A stretch of DNA of 64,000 bases from positions 52,476,213 through 52,540,212 of the forward strand of contig NC_087068.1 in NCBI RefSeq assembly GCF_963678635.1, read 5' to 3'. The stretch comes from Symsagittifera roscoffensis (taxonomy: Eukaryota > Xenacoelomorpha > Acoela > Convolutidae). Numbering within the stretch: position 1 is the stretch's first letter; each line of letters begins with the position of its first letter. Below, piece by piece: positions 35,269-45,997 of the stretch. Under the pieces are notes generated by a model. It made no database searches. It saw nothing but the letters and a program-made list of their open reading frames with translations, and was not told the DNA's origin. The translations under genes and the position numbers were made by a program.

Positions 35269-36374
35269 CTAATGGATTCGTTCTGAAAGGAAGGGAAAAG
35301 GCGGGGTAAAATTTTAGGTTTTTTAGCAGGGGATAAGCAGGCGAACGAGGTGTTGTTGCTCCTTATAAGTTGAGTCATTCACATTTCAGAAAATTGATGT
35401 CATTCCAAAACTAAAGATACAGTTCACTTGAAAACTGGCTATTCTGGGCAAAAATGAACAGTTTGAAGCAAAGACTGGTGTTGTTTTGAAAGAATTGAAT
35501 TTGAAAAATTAAAAGATTTCATTACGAATAAAAACTTCAAATCGAATTTTGATATTGCCAAAATTGCAGAAAACGAAAAAAAAACACTCAAGAGAAAAAA
35601 TCGTTGAAACATCTGAACAGAAACAGGAGTAAACGAGAATCTGATGTGATTTCATAACAAGACATTCTACTAAAAATTCAATCCGAAACCAACCACTAAA
35701 AATATTGAACGTTCATGGACCAGATCATTTCAACCTCTATATAACGATATCATTATAATGCTACCCTCTTCACATACAACAAAAGCATATCGACTATAGT
35801 CATATGAGATAAGGAAACTTGCTAATCTACTAGAGGTCCTCATCTTATGTTTCATTTTACCTAAATAAAATTAGGGTTGTCTTTACTGCCTGAACCAGAT
35901 TTAAGTAAGTTCGAAGTTTTCGAATAAATGTCTTATTTTCTACATTCTTGAGCCATGCAAAGACTCTCTTCTTTGATCAGCTCAAATCAGATACAGCTCG
36001 ATCGGCTTGACCAAAAACAGGTAACTCTCCTCACAGAAAGCCATAGTATCAAATTTTAAAGTTTTTCGATTATCAAAAGGAACAGTTTTGACTGCCGATT
36101 GAATATCTCCAATTGTATAAGTGTATTTCATGCTGTTTATTCCCATTAATGTCTGTTAAAAAAATAAATAGAATATACGGATAGCCGATTTGTGTGCAAG
36201 TGGCACAGAGTTTACCGACCATTATCATGAAAAACTACAAAAAAATTGAACCGTTCGTAACTTTTTTCAAAATGTGTTTGTTGTTTGTGTAGTACGAAGC
36301 GGGTATCACTGCGAGTGCCCGTGCAACAGCTAAATAGGCAGTAAAAAAAACACTTTTTTTTGAAAGTTAAAAGT
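35269..36374. other. mex3 upstream region
   Basis: AT-rich DNA that should hold the mex3 promoter, though no specific element is recognisable. It also carries a zinc-finger-like relict near 36181-36344. Confidence 0.4.
36181..36344 (+). repeat. Dispersed zinc-finger-like relict
   Basis: TGTGCAAGTGGCACAGAGTTTACCGACCA is close to the copy at 29756. Downstream, a frame reads SGYHCECPC. It is decayed and ends about 30 bases before the older LTR. Confidence 0.4.
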
Positions 36375-36803
36375 TGTAATATTCCCCCGGAAGTACATAT
36401 CGACGGAAAATAAAGCTAGGTTCTAAAACGATTGGCTAGCGTCTAAACACAGCTATACATGCTTCTCACCGTCTCTGTCAAAGCCAGTTCTTTTGTTGGT
36501 CTTTCTAACATCGGGTCGACAAAAACGTTACTGTTTCCGGCTTCGATCAGAACGCTCTAATTATTTTAATTATAGGCCAAATTAGTGAGCTCATGGCTGC
36601 GTCTCAGTATCCCCAGGTAACTCCTAAAAACAGCGCTACTACTTTTTCATTATATTACTATTGTTTTCATTCAGTAGATGAAATTATCATCTCCATCGAA
36701 GATGGATCAACCCTTTCCCTTAACTCCTAGCTCCTCATGATCTGAAAATGAATTTAGATGTTAATTGATTTCAACTCAGGACATCTCCAGAAAGCTGAAA
36801 AGT
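36375..36803 (-). mobile_element. Older Gypsy relative (element 2): 3' LTR, left fragment
   Basis: It starts TGTAATATTC after AAAAGT, as the younger LTR starts TGTAACATTC after AAAAGT. It then follows that LTR at low but repeated similarity (GATTGGCT, GATGGATCAACC). With 58244-58742 it adds up to about 928 bp, close to the 903-bp young LTR. The young element therefore interrupts it. Confidence 0.6.
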
Positions 36804-36804
36804 T
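36800..36804. other. Probable target-site duplication (left), AAGTT
   Basis: AAGTT here and at 58243-58247 flanks the young element. The match overlaps the canonical TG...CA ends by one base on each side, so the true duplication may be 3-5 bp. Confidence 0.5.
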
Positions 36805-37706
36805 GTAACATTCGTCTACTGCAGTCACACATGAGGCTTAAGAAAAATAGGCCCTATAACCATTGGCTCAAGAGTCAGGGACACTATCTCTTGTGTTTTT
36901 GTACCTCAAATCAGTCGGAGCCAATTCGGTTCGCTTGTGACATGAGACTACGACCCGTTACAGCTTAAAGGCTACTACTAAAATATCCCCCACTCTAGAA
37001 TTAATAACGTCCCCATACTCAGGTCTCTAGATACCCAAAATACATGAACGCCGTTAAAAACCGGGTTGGAACAATCCGTTAAGTTACTTTTTATTAGACA
37101 GTGGAACTTTGATCCATTTCAGATGGATCAACCTAAAACTCGCCTTACCTCAACATAACGATCATAAAACACACTCTAGAAATTTAAATTAGGACTCACA
37201 TTGTAGCACTCTCAAGAACCAGGAAGTAAATAAGTCGGTAAGCAACTCAAGAATCAATAAAGTAACTAAGATGAGTTTAATGTCCGTCAGTTTTAACAAC
37301 AAAACAAGTTTTTTACTCTAGACTGTGAGTTCTCGTGAACCATTGGGACACTCTAGCTGTCCACCTTTCCAACGAAGGTTCACTCTGGTCCAGTTAATAA
37401 TAGTACTCCAGTCACAACAATCCAGTTCGTGGGAATGCGCTCGTCTCTGTTTCAGATGGGACAGCTCTACTCTCGATTATTATTGCTACTGAAATTGCGA
37501 ATAGCAATTTCCCACTGATTTTTCTAGCAACTTTCCCGCGATTGTCACTCGATCGTTCTGACTTCTCTTTTCTGATTTTCAGTTATCGCGAGAAAATCGT
37601 GCATGACAGGTTCCATTCGAAATTTTGAAAAATTAAATTTCACTCCAAAATTAAGTGCTTTTTGCTTCTCTCAAGGTCAAACTTCCAAATATGACCGACT
37701 GGCACA
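36804..37706 (-). repeat. 3' LTR of the young Gypsy element
   Basis: 903 bp, starting TGTGCCAGTC and ending GAATGTTACA in element orientation (TG...CA). It is about 99% identical to 57340-58243, with one single-base indel in a C-run. Confidence 0.93.
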
Positions 37707-37714
37707 TACTCCCC
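37707..37714 (-). other. Polypurine tract of the young Gypsy element
   Basis: GGGGAGTA directly abuts the 3' LTR in element orientation, the expected position for plus-strand priming. The same GGGGAGTA is kept at 58743-58750 next to the older element's LTR. Confidence 0.7.
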
Positions 37715-38135
37715 GGACTCGAGATCGATGTCCTCATTGCGTGCTGTCTTCTGCCAGTGAGTCCCAGAAAACCGAGTGTTACTCAAGATACAGTGCCAGT
37801 GGTCATTTACAGAAGTTTGCAGCAGACTTAAGCTTATCTACACCCCAAAATTCACAGCCATGTAAAATTTTCACACTATCGCTAAACAGCAATCAAAATC
37901 TGCACACACCTGCACCCTTGAATTCTTGCTTTCCAAGCCAATCATTTAAAATTTCTTTTGTCCTATTCAATTAGGAAATTGTCATGCAGCATTTTGATTT
38001 ATATAATAAATATAGTATATTAATAACAATATTTGCTTTGTTAAAACTTCTTTTTCGTGAATCCAAGTTTCACCCGGATCCACGCTCAAGCCCCCTTTCC
38101 CCTCTCAAGACTCAAGATCCATACGAACCACCCAC

Positions 38136-41100
38136 TCATCTCGTACTCTTCGCCTTGGAGGTACTACACCCTGAAGTACTAGATACGGCAAACTGTCTCA
38201 ACAGTTCCTCTTCATCATCGGAGCTAATCACAATCTCCTCCCAAGCCTTCAGCTGCTCGTAGGAACGCATCCATTCTCTTTGCTCTTGCAACCTCTTTGC
38301 TTGGTTGGGTAGTGCCTTCACCCTGGATTCCCGGTTCAAACAAAAGGAGTTGTGCAGGCTCAAGCTCACGTTCTTCGCCAGGTCCTCCTCTAGTATCGAT
38401 TCCCTCGCCTTGGTATTGTCTCTAGACATTTTACCCACTCTCTTCCATCCTGTCGTGATTGCATTACGATGGGTTAACAGGGGTCTCTTGAAAGCTTCCG
38501 GCCCAATCTCGGCCTGGAACTGTCGATACTCCTTTTGATGTTTTCTCATGTGATCTTTCGTTGTCATGTACAACCAGGACGTCAGCGTCGCCCGAAACCA
38601 TGGGAAGTACCTCAAACGGCTCCAGACATGTCTGACTTCCGTTGGTATGGCGAATACCTTGCACGCAGTCTCAAACAACTCGAGTCTCCTACTGTAGTCT
38701 ATCGCGTATATTGACTCTGCCGTTGGCGTCCCCGCTTCCCGATACTTCGTTATATTCTCTTCTATCCATCTCAGAGCCAAGATCGTACTCACTACCAAGA
38801 TCGTCACCTTTTGTCGGTGATCCGGTAGTCCGATCGACCGGATTTCTTCCATATCCCACACCAGGCAAAGGTTCTTGTGATCTGGATACCACACCGTTTG
38901 CGCTAAACAGTGGCATGGGCATTCTCCATGGGTGATTTCAATGCTCCTGAGGTTACGTTCCCCCGAGGTTTCCATAAGAGGCTCAAGCTCCATCATTTTC
39001 TCATGCATCGTGTCGTTATCTTCCAGGTTTGGAGCACTTCCCACAGGTTTTCCGATCACGTTTTGTCTCTCGTGATCGCTTGTGTTCTCTCTCTCCAACT
39101 TCAAAAGTTCTTCTCCCCAGATTTCACTTAAGTCATCTCTCAATTCTTTTGGTACTGTCCCTCTGATTTTTCTCAACAACTTGTGCGAGTGATGCGATAT
39201 CCGAGCCAACCTCACGCACTTGGGCACTGAGAAGGCCTTGTCCACCAGTACTCTCTGGCTGGATGCTTCCACCATCACCATGTGCAGTGGGTAGTGACTT
39301 ACGCACAAGTTGGCCATCATTGACCCTATCAGCGATTTCGCGTTCAATGGCAAGCCATAAGCTTCGCTCATGGGAAATCCCATTTCCGCCTGGAGACCAA
39401 CCTTCCAGCTCCGGATGTGTTTTTGAGTCACCTGCAACACCCCGGGCCATGATTCTACGCTCAACGCCGTCACTAAATGATGTTCAGATTCTAGTCTTTC
39501 CAGTGACTGCAGACTACACATTCTCGAGAAGAATCCGAGAGCTGTCGCTATATTCACCGTGGTTCTCGCGTAACACTCCGCTACTATTTGCACTTCACTT
39601 TTCTCCCTTTCTGTTATGTCTTCGAACCAAGTGACCAGGTCTTCTTTTTGAAATGACAGTATTCTAACGCATGACCGTCCATCGCAGGTGTGCTCTCCGT
39701 TTCCACACGTCGAATCCAGACAGCTACCCGGCTCCAATTTCTTTGCTGACCCGGGATTACTCGTCTTTTCGCCTGGCTCTTGCATCTGAGGTGAAATTAG
39801 CTTATGCAGCACACTCAACTTTGCCAGATCTTCATCTTCCGTTGGTGCTAACCTCACTCGCTCGGTGGTTTCCTCGATCAGACTCGCGTGGGGATGTGGA
39901 CACCAGGAGGGTCTTAATAGCTTCCATACCACTCCCAAGTTCGTGGTTAACAAGCCATTTCCATCGCCCATGTTCACTTCAACTCTCTTGTTTGAACGCG
40001 GTATGCTCACCACCTCTGGTGTTTTCTCAAGAATCAGGCCCAGGCTCGGCCCCTCTTTTTCCATCGCGTCTATTTCCATTATTCTTTCTGTCCAAAACTT
40101 CAGTAGCTCCGCTACCTCATGGTTCCTGTGGGCGCCTCCAGCTTCCGAGTCTAAGAAGGGGTTGTAGGCCATTCCCATCACTCCAGACACATATTGGTAT
40201 TCCCCCTTCTCGCTGAGCCTCGAGTACTGCTCTGACGAGGCCAGGTTACGGTGAACATCATGTTCTTCTTCGAACTTCTTATTATAAAACCTCCGTACCT
40301 CGTCTAGCTTCCTATGGTTCTCTAGGGATAGTCTGGAAACCTCTTCCTTTTCTCTTCCTGTGCTCTGATACAGGTTCAAGATGACCGTTGAGACTCTTTT
40401 TTCCATGGTTTTGCTTACGCTTGCTCTCTGTTGGCATGCCAGGATGGTGCTATCAGACATCATCGACATTATCCATCTCAAGAAACACGTGGCGTCCTTT
40501 CTTCTAGCCAGGCTCAAGCCTGAATTATCCCTGGCTACGTGTTGCATCAGTGCCTGATACACATCTAGCTTCTTGCTTCCCAACTTCAGCCTGTCATACG
40601 AGGTCAGCGTTTCCAACTCTATCCCCACCAGACTCCAGGTGAACATTAATTGTCCTGCAGTTCTAACGAAGGGATTCGCCATTAATGGTGGTGCTGGTGA
40701 GGGTGTCCTCATTGCTTCTTCAAAATGATCCTTCAATAAACTCTGCCAGGACCTCTTCAGATGATTTGCCATTTCTATTTTATTAACCTCGGCCTTTTGC
40801 TGGGTGGCCCAATTGCGTCGCTTGCGAGCTACTCCACTGTCCAACTTCTTCCAGCAGTCCTCCATTTCTTTCAATGTTTCAAGGGCCACCCACCACGTCC
40901 GGGAGGTGTTCCTCGTCTTGTTCCTCTCCAATGGATCACTTGTCACTCGCTTGCCCGTGGCCTGGTGTGCCTTCGAGATCCATTCTTTGCCGACATCTAC
41001 TTCCCATGTCTGTCCGTTCGTTGAACCTCTCTTCACGTTTATCTTCTGAGGCTTGAAGTCTTCCTCCGATGTCCAACTGGTGGAAACCTCTATTTCCCTC

Positions 41101-44100
41101 TCTACTTCAAGTGGTCTTCTGAGCTCCGAGCTGCTCTTGTATGCCGCCGTCTTGCATCGAGCCAAAATCATGGGCGCCGTCTCTCTCAAGTTTCCTTCCA
41201 AAACAGCATCCACTGAAGGACTACCCAATCCTTCCATTTCTCTCTTCCTCTTGCGAGTCTTCACATCTCTACTTGAGGGTGTTGTGGCTACCATCACTGA
41301 TTCGACCTCTCCATCCACTCCTTCCAACTCTTGCCTCCCCCCTGCTCGAGCCTTAAGGATATTAGTACTTTTAATCATATTACTAGTCCCAACCTTATCC
41401 CTTTTTATATCATCAACCATTTTATCTACAGTTTTTTGTCTCCGAGTAGAGCTGTCCTCACATTTTTCTTCTCTAGTCTTCGATCGTGAATTTCTCAGCT
41501 CTACCAGCTTGCTCAGTAGCTCTTTTCTCGCCTTCTCATCCAGGCCCGTTCCTATCAGAAGCGGTTCTCCAAATCTTACGACTGTGTCCCACAGTTCCTC
41601 CTTGAATTTGTCCAGCGTCGTCTCGCTGCCCACTTCTTGATTGAATTCTTCCAAGAACTCCTGCCAAGCATCGTCCTTCAGGGATCCCAGGAATATGTCC
41701 CTGTTCCCTTCGAAAGTGTTCCTTTCCTCCGAGCTCAAGAGTATCATCCCCATATTGAAGGTTTCACTTGCCAATGGCAATTCCAGATTCTTCCGGGGGG
41801 ACGGATTCAGGGGTGGGGTGGCCGTATCCTCGCTCAAGTCTTTCAACAGCTCTTGAGTGGTGAGCTCCTCCCCTGATGGCCCTGGTTCAGGCGTATTCCC
41901 CACTTCCATGTCTTCACCGGCTTCACTGAGAGTTTCATCCATACTCTCTTCTTCTGACTCATGTCTCCTTCTCTCGAGAATTTTCTTAAATCGGTCCTCG
42001 ACGGGTCCACTCCTCTTGTCTCCAGGCGTGTCCACTGACAGTGGTGATGGTGTCGTAGGATCCAGCTTTTTGTATTCCGTCAGTGCTACATGCAGTTGAC
42101 CCTCCCTTGTCTTGTTCGTGGCGTTCTCCAGCCTTGGTGTCAAAATTGGCCACCAGCCATTCTCTTGAGTCAAACGATATTTCATCGATTCTAATTGCTT
42201 TTCCGTTTCGGCCACATTTCTTCTCTCGTTACTGGGACCTCTAGACTTGCTGGTGGAGTTTGTGATCTTCACATCCATACTCCGAAACCACAAGCTGGCC
42301 GTTAATTTGCTTATCGCCGGGTGATCGTCCCCGATGACTGGGCTGAACTTGAGTTGCCTGGCAAAGTTCGATATCTCTAGCAAGAGCACCTCGTCTAATA
42401 CGATCAGGATGTCGGCTAGTCCATAAAAGCCCCTCAGTGCATGAGATATGTCCGCCCATGCCGCCGCCAATTCTGACTTGCGAAGCCTCAGGTTCGATGG
42501 CTCCAACTCCCGATTGGGGGCTGCCATTAGAATCCGCCATTCATTCCCTTCTGCTATCAGGATCAAGACCGCGTACACGAACTGTAGGGCGGGTGGCATA
42601 TTCGCGTATCCAGGGGATGTGGTAAACACCACCTTCGTCTTGGACCCAAATCTCGAGACAACACTCTCTTGCACTTCACTCATCGCCGCAAACAACGCCT
42701 GAATGGCTTCCCATATCTTCCTCGATGTCGGAATTTCATCGCCCTTTAGTTGCTCAAGAAGTCCCATCGCGTGCAGGTGATCATTCATTCCTGCAAACAA
42801 TAGCAGCTCAGGTTCACAGGGCATCTCCGACTTTATTGCCACCACCAGAGTTAACATCTGATTTAATTCAGCTCCTGGCAAAGAGTATATCAAAGTCTCC
42901 GGCCAGAACAACTTGGGAGACGTTCCTTCGAAGTCTGATCCCGCCACAATGACTACTCTCGCAGCAGCTGGATCTGCTCTATCATAAACTGCCAGGGTTT
43001 TGGCCAGCTGGGTACTCCCACAGGGCTTCCCGTACCTGGGGTCTTCCGCCAATTTCGAGCCTTCGTAAGCGGCATCTGGCAATCCCGTTCCTCCCGGATT
43101 GAGTAGCTTGTCTACCACCTTTAACTGTGCCGGGGTTGCCAACCTGATCCTGGCGATGCTAGTTCGGTGCTTGGGAGGTTCTGCTATAAGTCCAGGACTC
43201 CCCAGCAGCTTGAGAGGTCTGTAGTTAATGGGTCCCATGATCGCTTTTGTGGGAATTCCAGTCAGGTCTGTGGTCTCCATCAACTTCGCTCTCGAGAAGT
43301 GCGCCTCATGAGCTTTCAACCAGTCCACGCAATGATGCCTATTCAAATCCTCGTGTGACACTCGTTCGATCCCCAGGGTTTCCGCCAATTCTCGCCTGCA
43401 TTCCAAACTCTCTAGATCCATTTCTTTCACCTTCTCAGGATATCTCAAGCGAGCGGTCTCCATAGACTTCTTTTCCCGTTTGCTCTCTGCCACTACCACT
43501 GAGGATATCGCCGAGCCTGGAGGTGTTGATGACATCACCTCCTCAGACTCCATTGGCGTGGCACTCTGCAATCTGGTCTGGCTGCTCCTTGAACTGTCTC
43601 TAGTGTCAACTCTCGGTCCCAAGCGACCAGACAAGGCCCTTGAGGCAAGGAATGGTGGGTTCGGAGGTGGTCCTAATTTGAATTGGGCTGTCTCTAGCAG
43701 ATCCGCCTCTAGCGCGTTTATGTGTTCTTGGAAGACGTCGTTTAGCCACTCTGCTCCCCTTGGTCTATCAAAATGGATTCCATCATTGGAGGTGTCTTCA
43801 GGGAATCCCTCTTTCTCCATGCGCTCTGCCACGTCCAACAGTCTTACAGGGAGCACACTCTTCCGGTGGATGTCTCTTATCACCTTGTTTAGGTTCCGCA
43901 CCTTCTCGTTCATCTCCAAGGCGTGCTGATCAAACATCATGTTGTAGGGGACCGTACATACCGTCAACAGGATGGGGTCCATCTGAATCCTCAGTTCCTC
44001 AAGAAGGCAGCTCACCTTATCGTGCAGCCTTGTTATTTTCCTCGCTTCTCCCCTTGATACATCGTTGGTCCCGACCATCAGGGTCACCGTGTATACTTTG

Positions 44101-45461
44101 GTCATCCCCAGCATGTCAAGCGTTGCCAACATCTGTGGCGTGGCAGCTCCAGCGAAACTCAAGATTCCTGTCTGCCAGTGCGATCGGATCCGGGTCAACA
44201 CCCGCACCAGGCTGTCCCCTACGATTAGGTGAACCGCACCTTCTGGTACTCGGGGTGGCGCCAAGTACTGCACCCAGGCCGCATCATGAAAGCAGTCTCT
44301 CCTAGCTTTTTGCTCCGCACTCCAGTCCAGCCGATTGTGCCTGTGGTACCTCCCCTCTGTATTCTTCTTATAACTCGAGATCACGACACTCCTAACCGGC
44401 TGTTCCCTCCACGTCGGGGGAAGCTCCGGTCTTGCCGAACTCTCACGACTCTTTTGTCGCAATCTCTCGCCCAGTTCTTTCAGACGCGATGAGCCGCCGC
44501 TCACCTGACTGTCACTCGAGGTCGAGGTTGGGGTGTATCCCGGCAGCTCCACATCCATCAGTGGGCGTATGGGTTGCGTCTCTAGGCTACGCAAGGAAGA
44601 TGTTGCGTCATTCGGTATCCAGACTTCCAACCCTTCACTCATGTGTTCTCGGGCCTCGCGGTCAAGGTTGAACCGTGCTCTTGCTCTGGGGGCTTCATCC
44701 ACCTCCATACGTGACTCTGGCCTCGAGCTGGTGACCACTCGCTCCTTCGGCCTGGCTCCCTTCTGTGCATCAAGCTCGCGTTGTCGTTGTTCTATTCTGT
44801 CCAATTCCGACCTCAGTTGATCACGATTTGCGGCGTTCTCCCGCACCCTTAACTCCTGTTGATGTTCAGCTTTTTGCATCTCAAGCAACCTCAGAGCCTG
44901 GTCTCGCTCGTTGACCGCCTGGTCCCTTTCCAGCTGAACCTTCTCCCGATCCAGCTTTGCCTGATCCCGATCGAGGTTCGCCTTATTCCTTTCCTTCTGC
45001 GTCTTCTCGAGCTCTTTCTTTAGAACACCTAGATCCGGATATGCCTCGGTCGTCTGTTGCGTTCGTGACATCGATGGCACCCTACTCGAGCTCTGGCTTG
45101 TGGATCTTACTGTTGGCCTAGTCGGTAGTGGGAATTCCACTGCGCCATATTCGGTATTGTTATTCAGGCCAGGATTCCTTGCCAAGTCAAAACCCCTTAC
45201 TCCTCCATCCACATTCCAAGACAACCATCTGGTCTGTTCTTGGTTCGATATTCCCTCGGTGGTGTAGCCGATCATCAAGACAGCCTCCGTCGCAGACTCC
45301 CTGCATTCACCCTGGTCTTCCAACTGGAGGATGGCATTCAGCATTATCGCCATTCTCTCGTCTAGTTGGGTATAATCCAGGTCCCTCAGGCGTCTGTACA
45401 GCTCATCAAGAGTAGGCTTCTTCAGGGCCGCGGGCATGGATTTCCAGAATCTGTCTGCCAT
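38136..45461 (-). CDS. Gypsy third ORF: giant protein with SGNH/GDSL hydrolase domains
   Basis: An uninterrupted 2441-codon ORF downstream of pol, where envelope-type genes can sit, starting at ATG 45461. Residues 140-235 form a charged coiled coil. Residues 409-585 contain a complete SGNH signature: GDSL with Ser417, a Gly in SFAGAAT, GTND with Asn466, and D560-G-I-H563. Residues 835-1065 repeat the layout in altered form: AGSDFEG, AGMND, then GDDHPAI. The remaining ~1350 residues are unrecognised but conserved in the older element at 59.7-64 kb. I see no signal peptide or obvious membrane span, so a true envelope is unlikely. SGNH enzymes are esterases or lipases; the substrate is unknown. 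About 540 nt separate it from pol, so it needs its own mRNA or initiation. Confidence 0.85.
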   Translation of the reverse strand: MADRFWKSMPAALKKPTLDELYRRLRDLDYTQLDERMAIMLNAILQLEDQGECRESATEAVLMIGYTTEGISNQEQTRWLSWNVDGGVRGFDLARNPGLNNNTEYGAVEFPLPTRPTVRSTSQSSSRVPSMSRTQQTTEAYPDLGVLKKELEKTQKERNKANLDRDQAKLDREKVQLERDQAVNERDQALRLLEMQKAEHQQELRVRENAANRDQLRSELDRIEQRQRELDAQKGARPKERVVTSSRPESRMEVDEAPRARARFNLDREAREHMSEGLEVWIPNDATSSLRSLETQPIRPLMDVELPGYTPTSTSSDSQVSGGSSRLKELGERLRQKSRESSARPELPPTWREQPVRSVVISSYKKNTEGRYHRHNRLDWSAEQKARRDCFHDAAWVQYLAPPRVPEGAVHLIVGDSLVRVLTRIRSHWQTGILSFAGAATPQMLATLDMLGMTKVYTVTLMVGTNDVSRGEARKITRLHDKVSCLLEELRIQMDPILLTVCTVPYNMMFDQHALEMNEKVRNLNKVIRDIHRKSVLPVRLLDVAERMEKEGFPEDTSNDGIHFDRPRGAEWLNDVFQEHINALEADLLETAQFKLGPPPNPPFLASRALSGRLGPRVDTRDSSRSSQTRLQSATPMESEEVMSSTPPGSAISSVVVAESKREKKSMETARLRYPEKVKEMDLESLECRRELAETLGIERVSHEDLNRHHCVDWLKAHEAHFSRAKLMETTDLTGIPTKAIMGPINYRPLKLLGSPGLIAEPPKHRTSIARIRLATPAQLKVVDKLLNPGGTGLPDAAYEGSKLAEDPRYGKPCGSTQLAKTLAVYDRADPAAARVVIVAGSDFEGTSPKLFWPETLIYSLPGAELNQMLTLVVAIKSEMPCEPELLLFAGMNDHLHAMGLLEQLKGDEIPTSRKIWEAIQALFAAMSEVQESVVSRFGSKTKVVFTTSPGYANMPPALQFVYAVLILIAEGNEWRILMAAPNRELEPSNLRLRKSELAAAWADISHALRGFYGLADILIVLDEVLLLEISNFARQLKFSPVIGDDHPAISKLTASLWFRSMDVKITNSTSKSRGPSNERRNVAETEKQLESMKYRLTQENGWWPILTPRLENATNKTREGQLHVALTEYKKLDPTTPSPLSVDTPGDKRSGPVEDRFKKILERRRHESEEESMDETLSEAGEDMEVGNTPEPGPSGEELTTQELLKDLSEDTATPPLNPSPRKNLELPLASETFNMGMILLSSEERNTFEGNRDIFLGSLKDDAWQEFLEEFNQEVGSETTLDKFKEELWDTVVRFGEPLLIGTGLDEKARKELLSKLVELRNSRSKTREEKCEDSSTRRQKTVDKMVDDIKRDKVGTSNMIKSTNILKARAGGRQELEGVDGEVESVMVATTPSSRDVKTRKRKREMEGLGSPSVDAVLEGNLRETAPMILARCKTAAYKSSSELRRPLEVEREIEVSTSWTSEEDFKPQKINVKRGSTNGQTWEVDVGKEWISKAHQATGKRVTSDPLERNKTRNTSRTWWVALETLKEMEDCWKKLDSGVARKRRNWATQQKAEVNKIEMANHLKRSWQSLLKDHFEEAMRTPSPAPPLMANPFVRTAGQLMFTWSLVGIELETLTSYDRLKLGSKKLDVYQALMQHVARDNSGLSLARRKDATCFLRWIMSMMSDSTILACQQRASVSKTMEKRVSTVILNLYQSTGREKEEVSRLSLENHRKLDEVRRFYNKKFEEEHDVHRNLASSEQYSRLSEKGEYQYVSGVMGMAYNPFLDSEAGGAHRNHEVAELLKFWTERIMEIDAMEKEGPSLGLILEKTPEVVSIPRSNKRVEVNMGDGNGLLTTNLGVVWKLLRPSWCPHPHASLIEETTERVRLAPTEDEDLAKLSVLHKLISPQMQEPGEKTSNPGSAKKLEPGSCLDSTCGNGEHTCDGRSCVRILSFQKEDLVTWFEDITEREKSEVQIVAECYARTTVNIATALGFFSRMCSLQSLERLESEHHLVTALSVESWPGVLQVTQKHIRSWKVGLQAEMGFPMSEAYGLPLNAKSLIGSMMANLCVSHYPLHMVMVEASSQRVLVDKAFSVPKCVRLARISHHSHKLLRKIRGTVPKELRDDLSEIWGEELLKLERENTSDHERQNVIGKPVGSAPNLEDNDTMHEKMMELEPLMETSGERNLRSIEITHGECPCHCLAQTVWYPDHKNLCLVWDMEEIRSIGLPDHRQKVTILVVSTILALRWIEENITKYREAGTPTAESIYAIDYSRRLELFETACKVFAIPTEVRHVWSRLRYFPWFRATLTSWLYMTTKDHMRKHQKEYRQFQAEIGPEAFKRPLLTHRNAITTGWKRVGKMSRDNTKARESILEEDLAKNVSLSLHNSFCLNRESRVKALPNQAKRLQEQREWMRSYEQLKAWEEIVISSDDEEELLRQFAVSSTSGCSTSKAKSTR

Positions 45462-45997
45462 TCTCTGTGACTTCGGGATGTATACAGGTATGTGTTAACC
45501 AGCTCAAGAATTACCTTACCGGCTCAAGAATTACCTTACCGACTCAAGTATTACCCAACTCAAGAATTCTCTCGAAATGTTCCCTTGCAAATACTTGCTG
45601 TAAGTGCCGATTATCGCGAGTTCGATCAAGGTTTCTCTCTCTGTTTCTCGCTTGAGTATAGTTGGACTCTCAACTTTGTTTTTCAAACTTGATCTGAAAA
45701 CAGAAAGCATATTGAAACCTGACATGTCATGTTCCTAACCTAGGGACCCCCCTTTTACCAATATGGTTAAAATCTTATCATTCTCATATCACTTAAAACA
45801 ATTCAATTGGAATTTCCTTAAAAGCATGCAGATTCATTTTATGTTTTAGCACCGTTAACTCTTTTTTTTTTCTTTTTTTTTTAAAATTCAATTGTCATGC
45901 CAATCATATCTTTAAGATCCCTTTACCTGCGCCGCACCCCATTACCTAACTCAAGACTCCTCCCTCACACCCGACTCGATACCCCCATGTACCCGAC
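45462..45997 (-). other. Spacer between pol and the third ORF
   Basis: It is non-coding. At 45490-45566 it contains three to four imperfect copies of CTCAAGAATTACC (+ strand), which give repeated GGTAAGGTAATTCTTGAG in element sense. These may affect expression of the third ORF, but no function is shown. Confidence 0.6.

Noticed and set aside
36804-37706. Canonical 5-bp target duplication with TG...CA ends
   Set aside because: AAGTT flanks both sides but overlaps the LTR end base on each side; only 3 bp remain if TG...CA ends are kept, so I report it as uncertain.
37603-37974. 123-codon + frame beginning in the LTR (and 58140-58382)
   Set aside because: It starts in both LTR copies but diverges at the LTR edge and has no recognisable motif; chance opening.
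39671-40216. 181-codon + strand frames opposite the giant ORF
   Set aside because: Antisense to a 2441-codon frame with recognisable domains; shadow frames.
38136-45461. Third ORF as a true viral envelope gene
   Set aside because: Position fits, but no signal peptide, membrane span or glycoprotein features are visible; the domains are SGNH-like.
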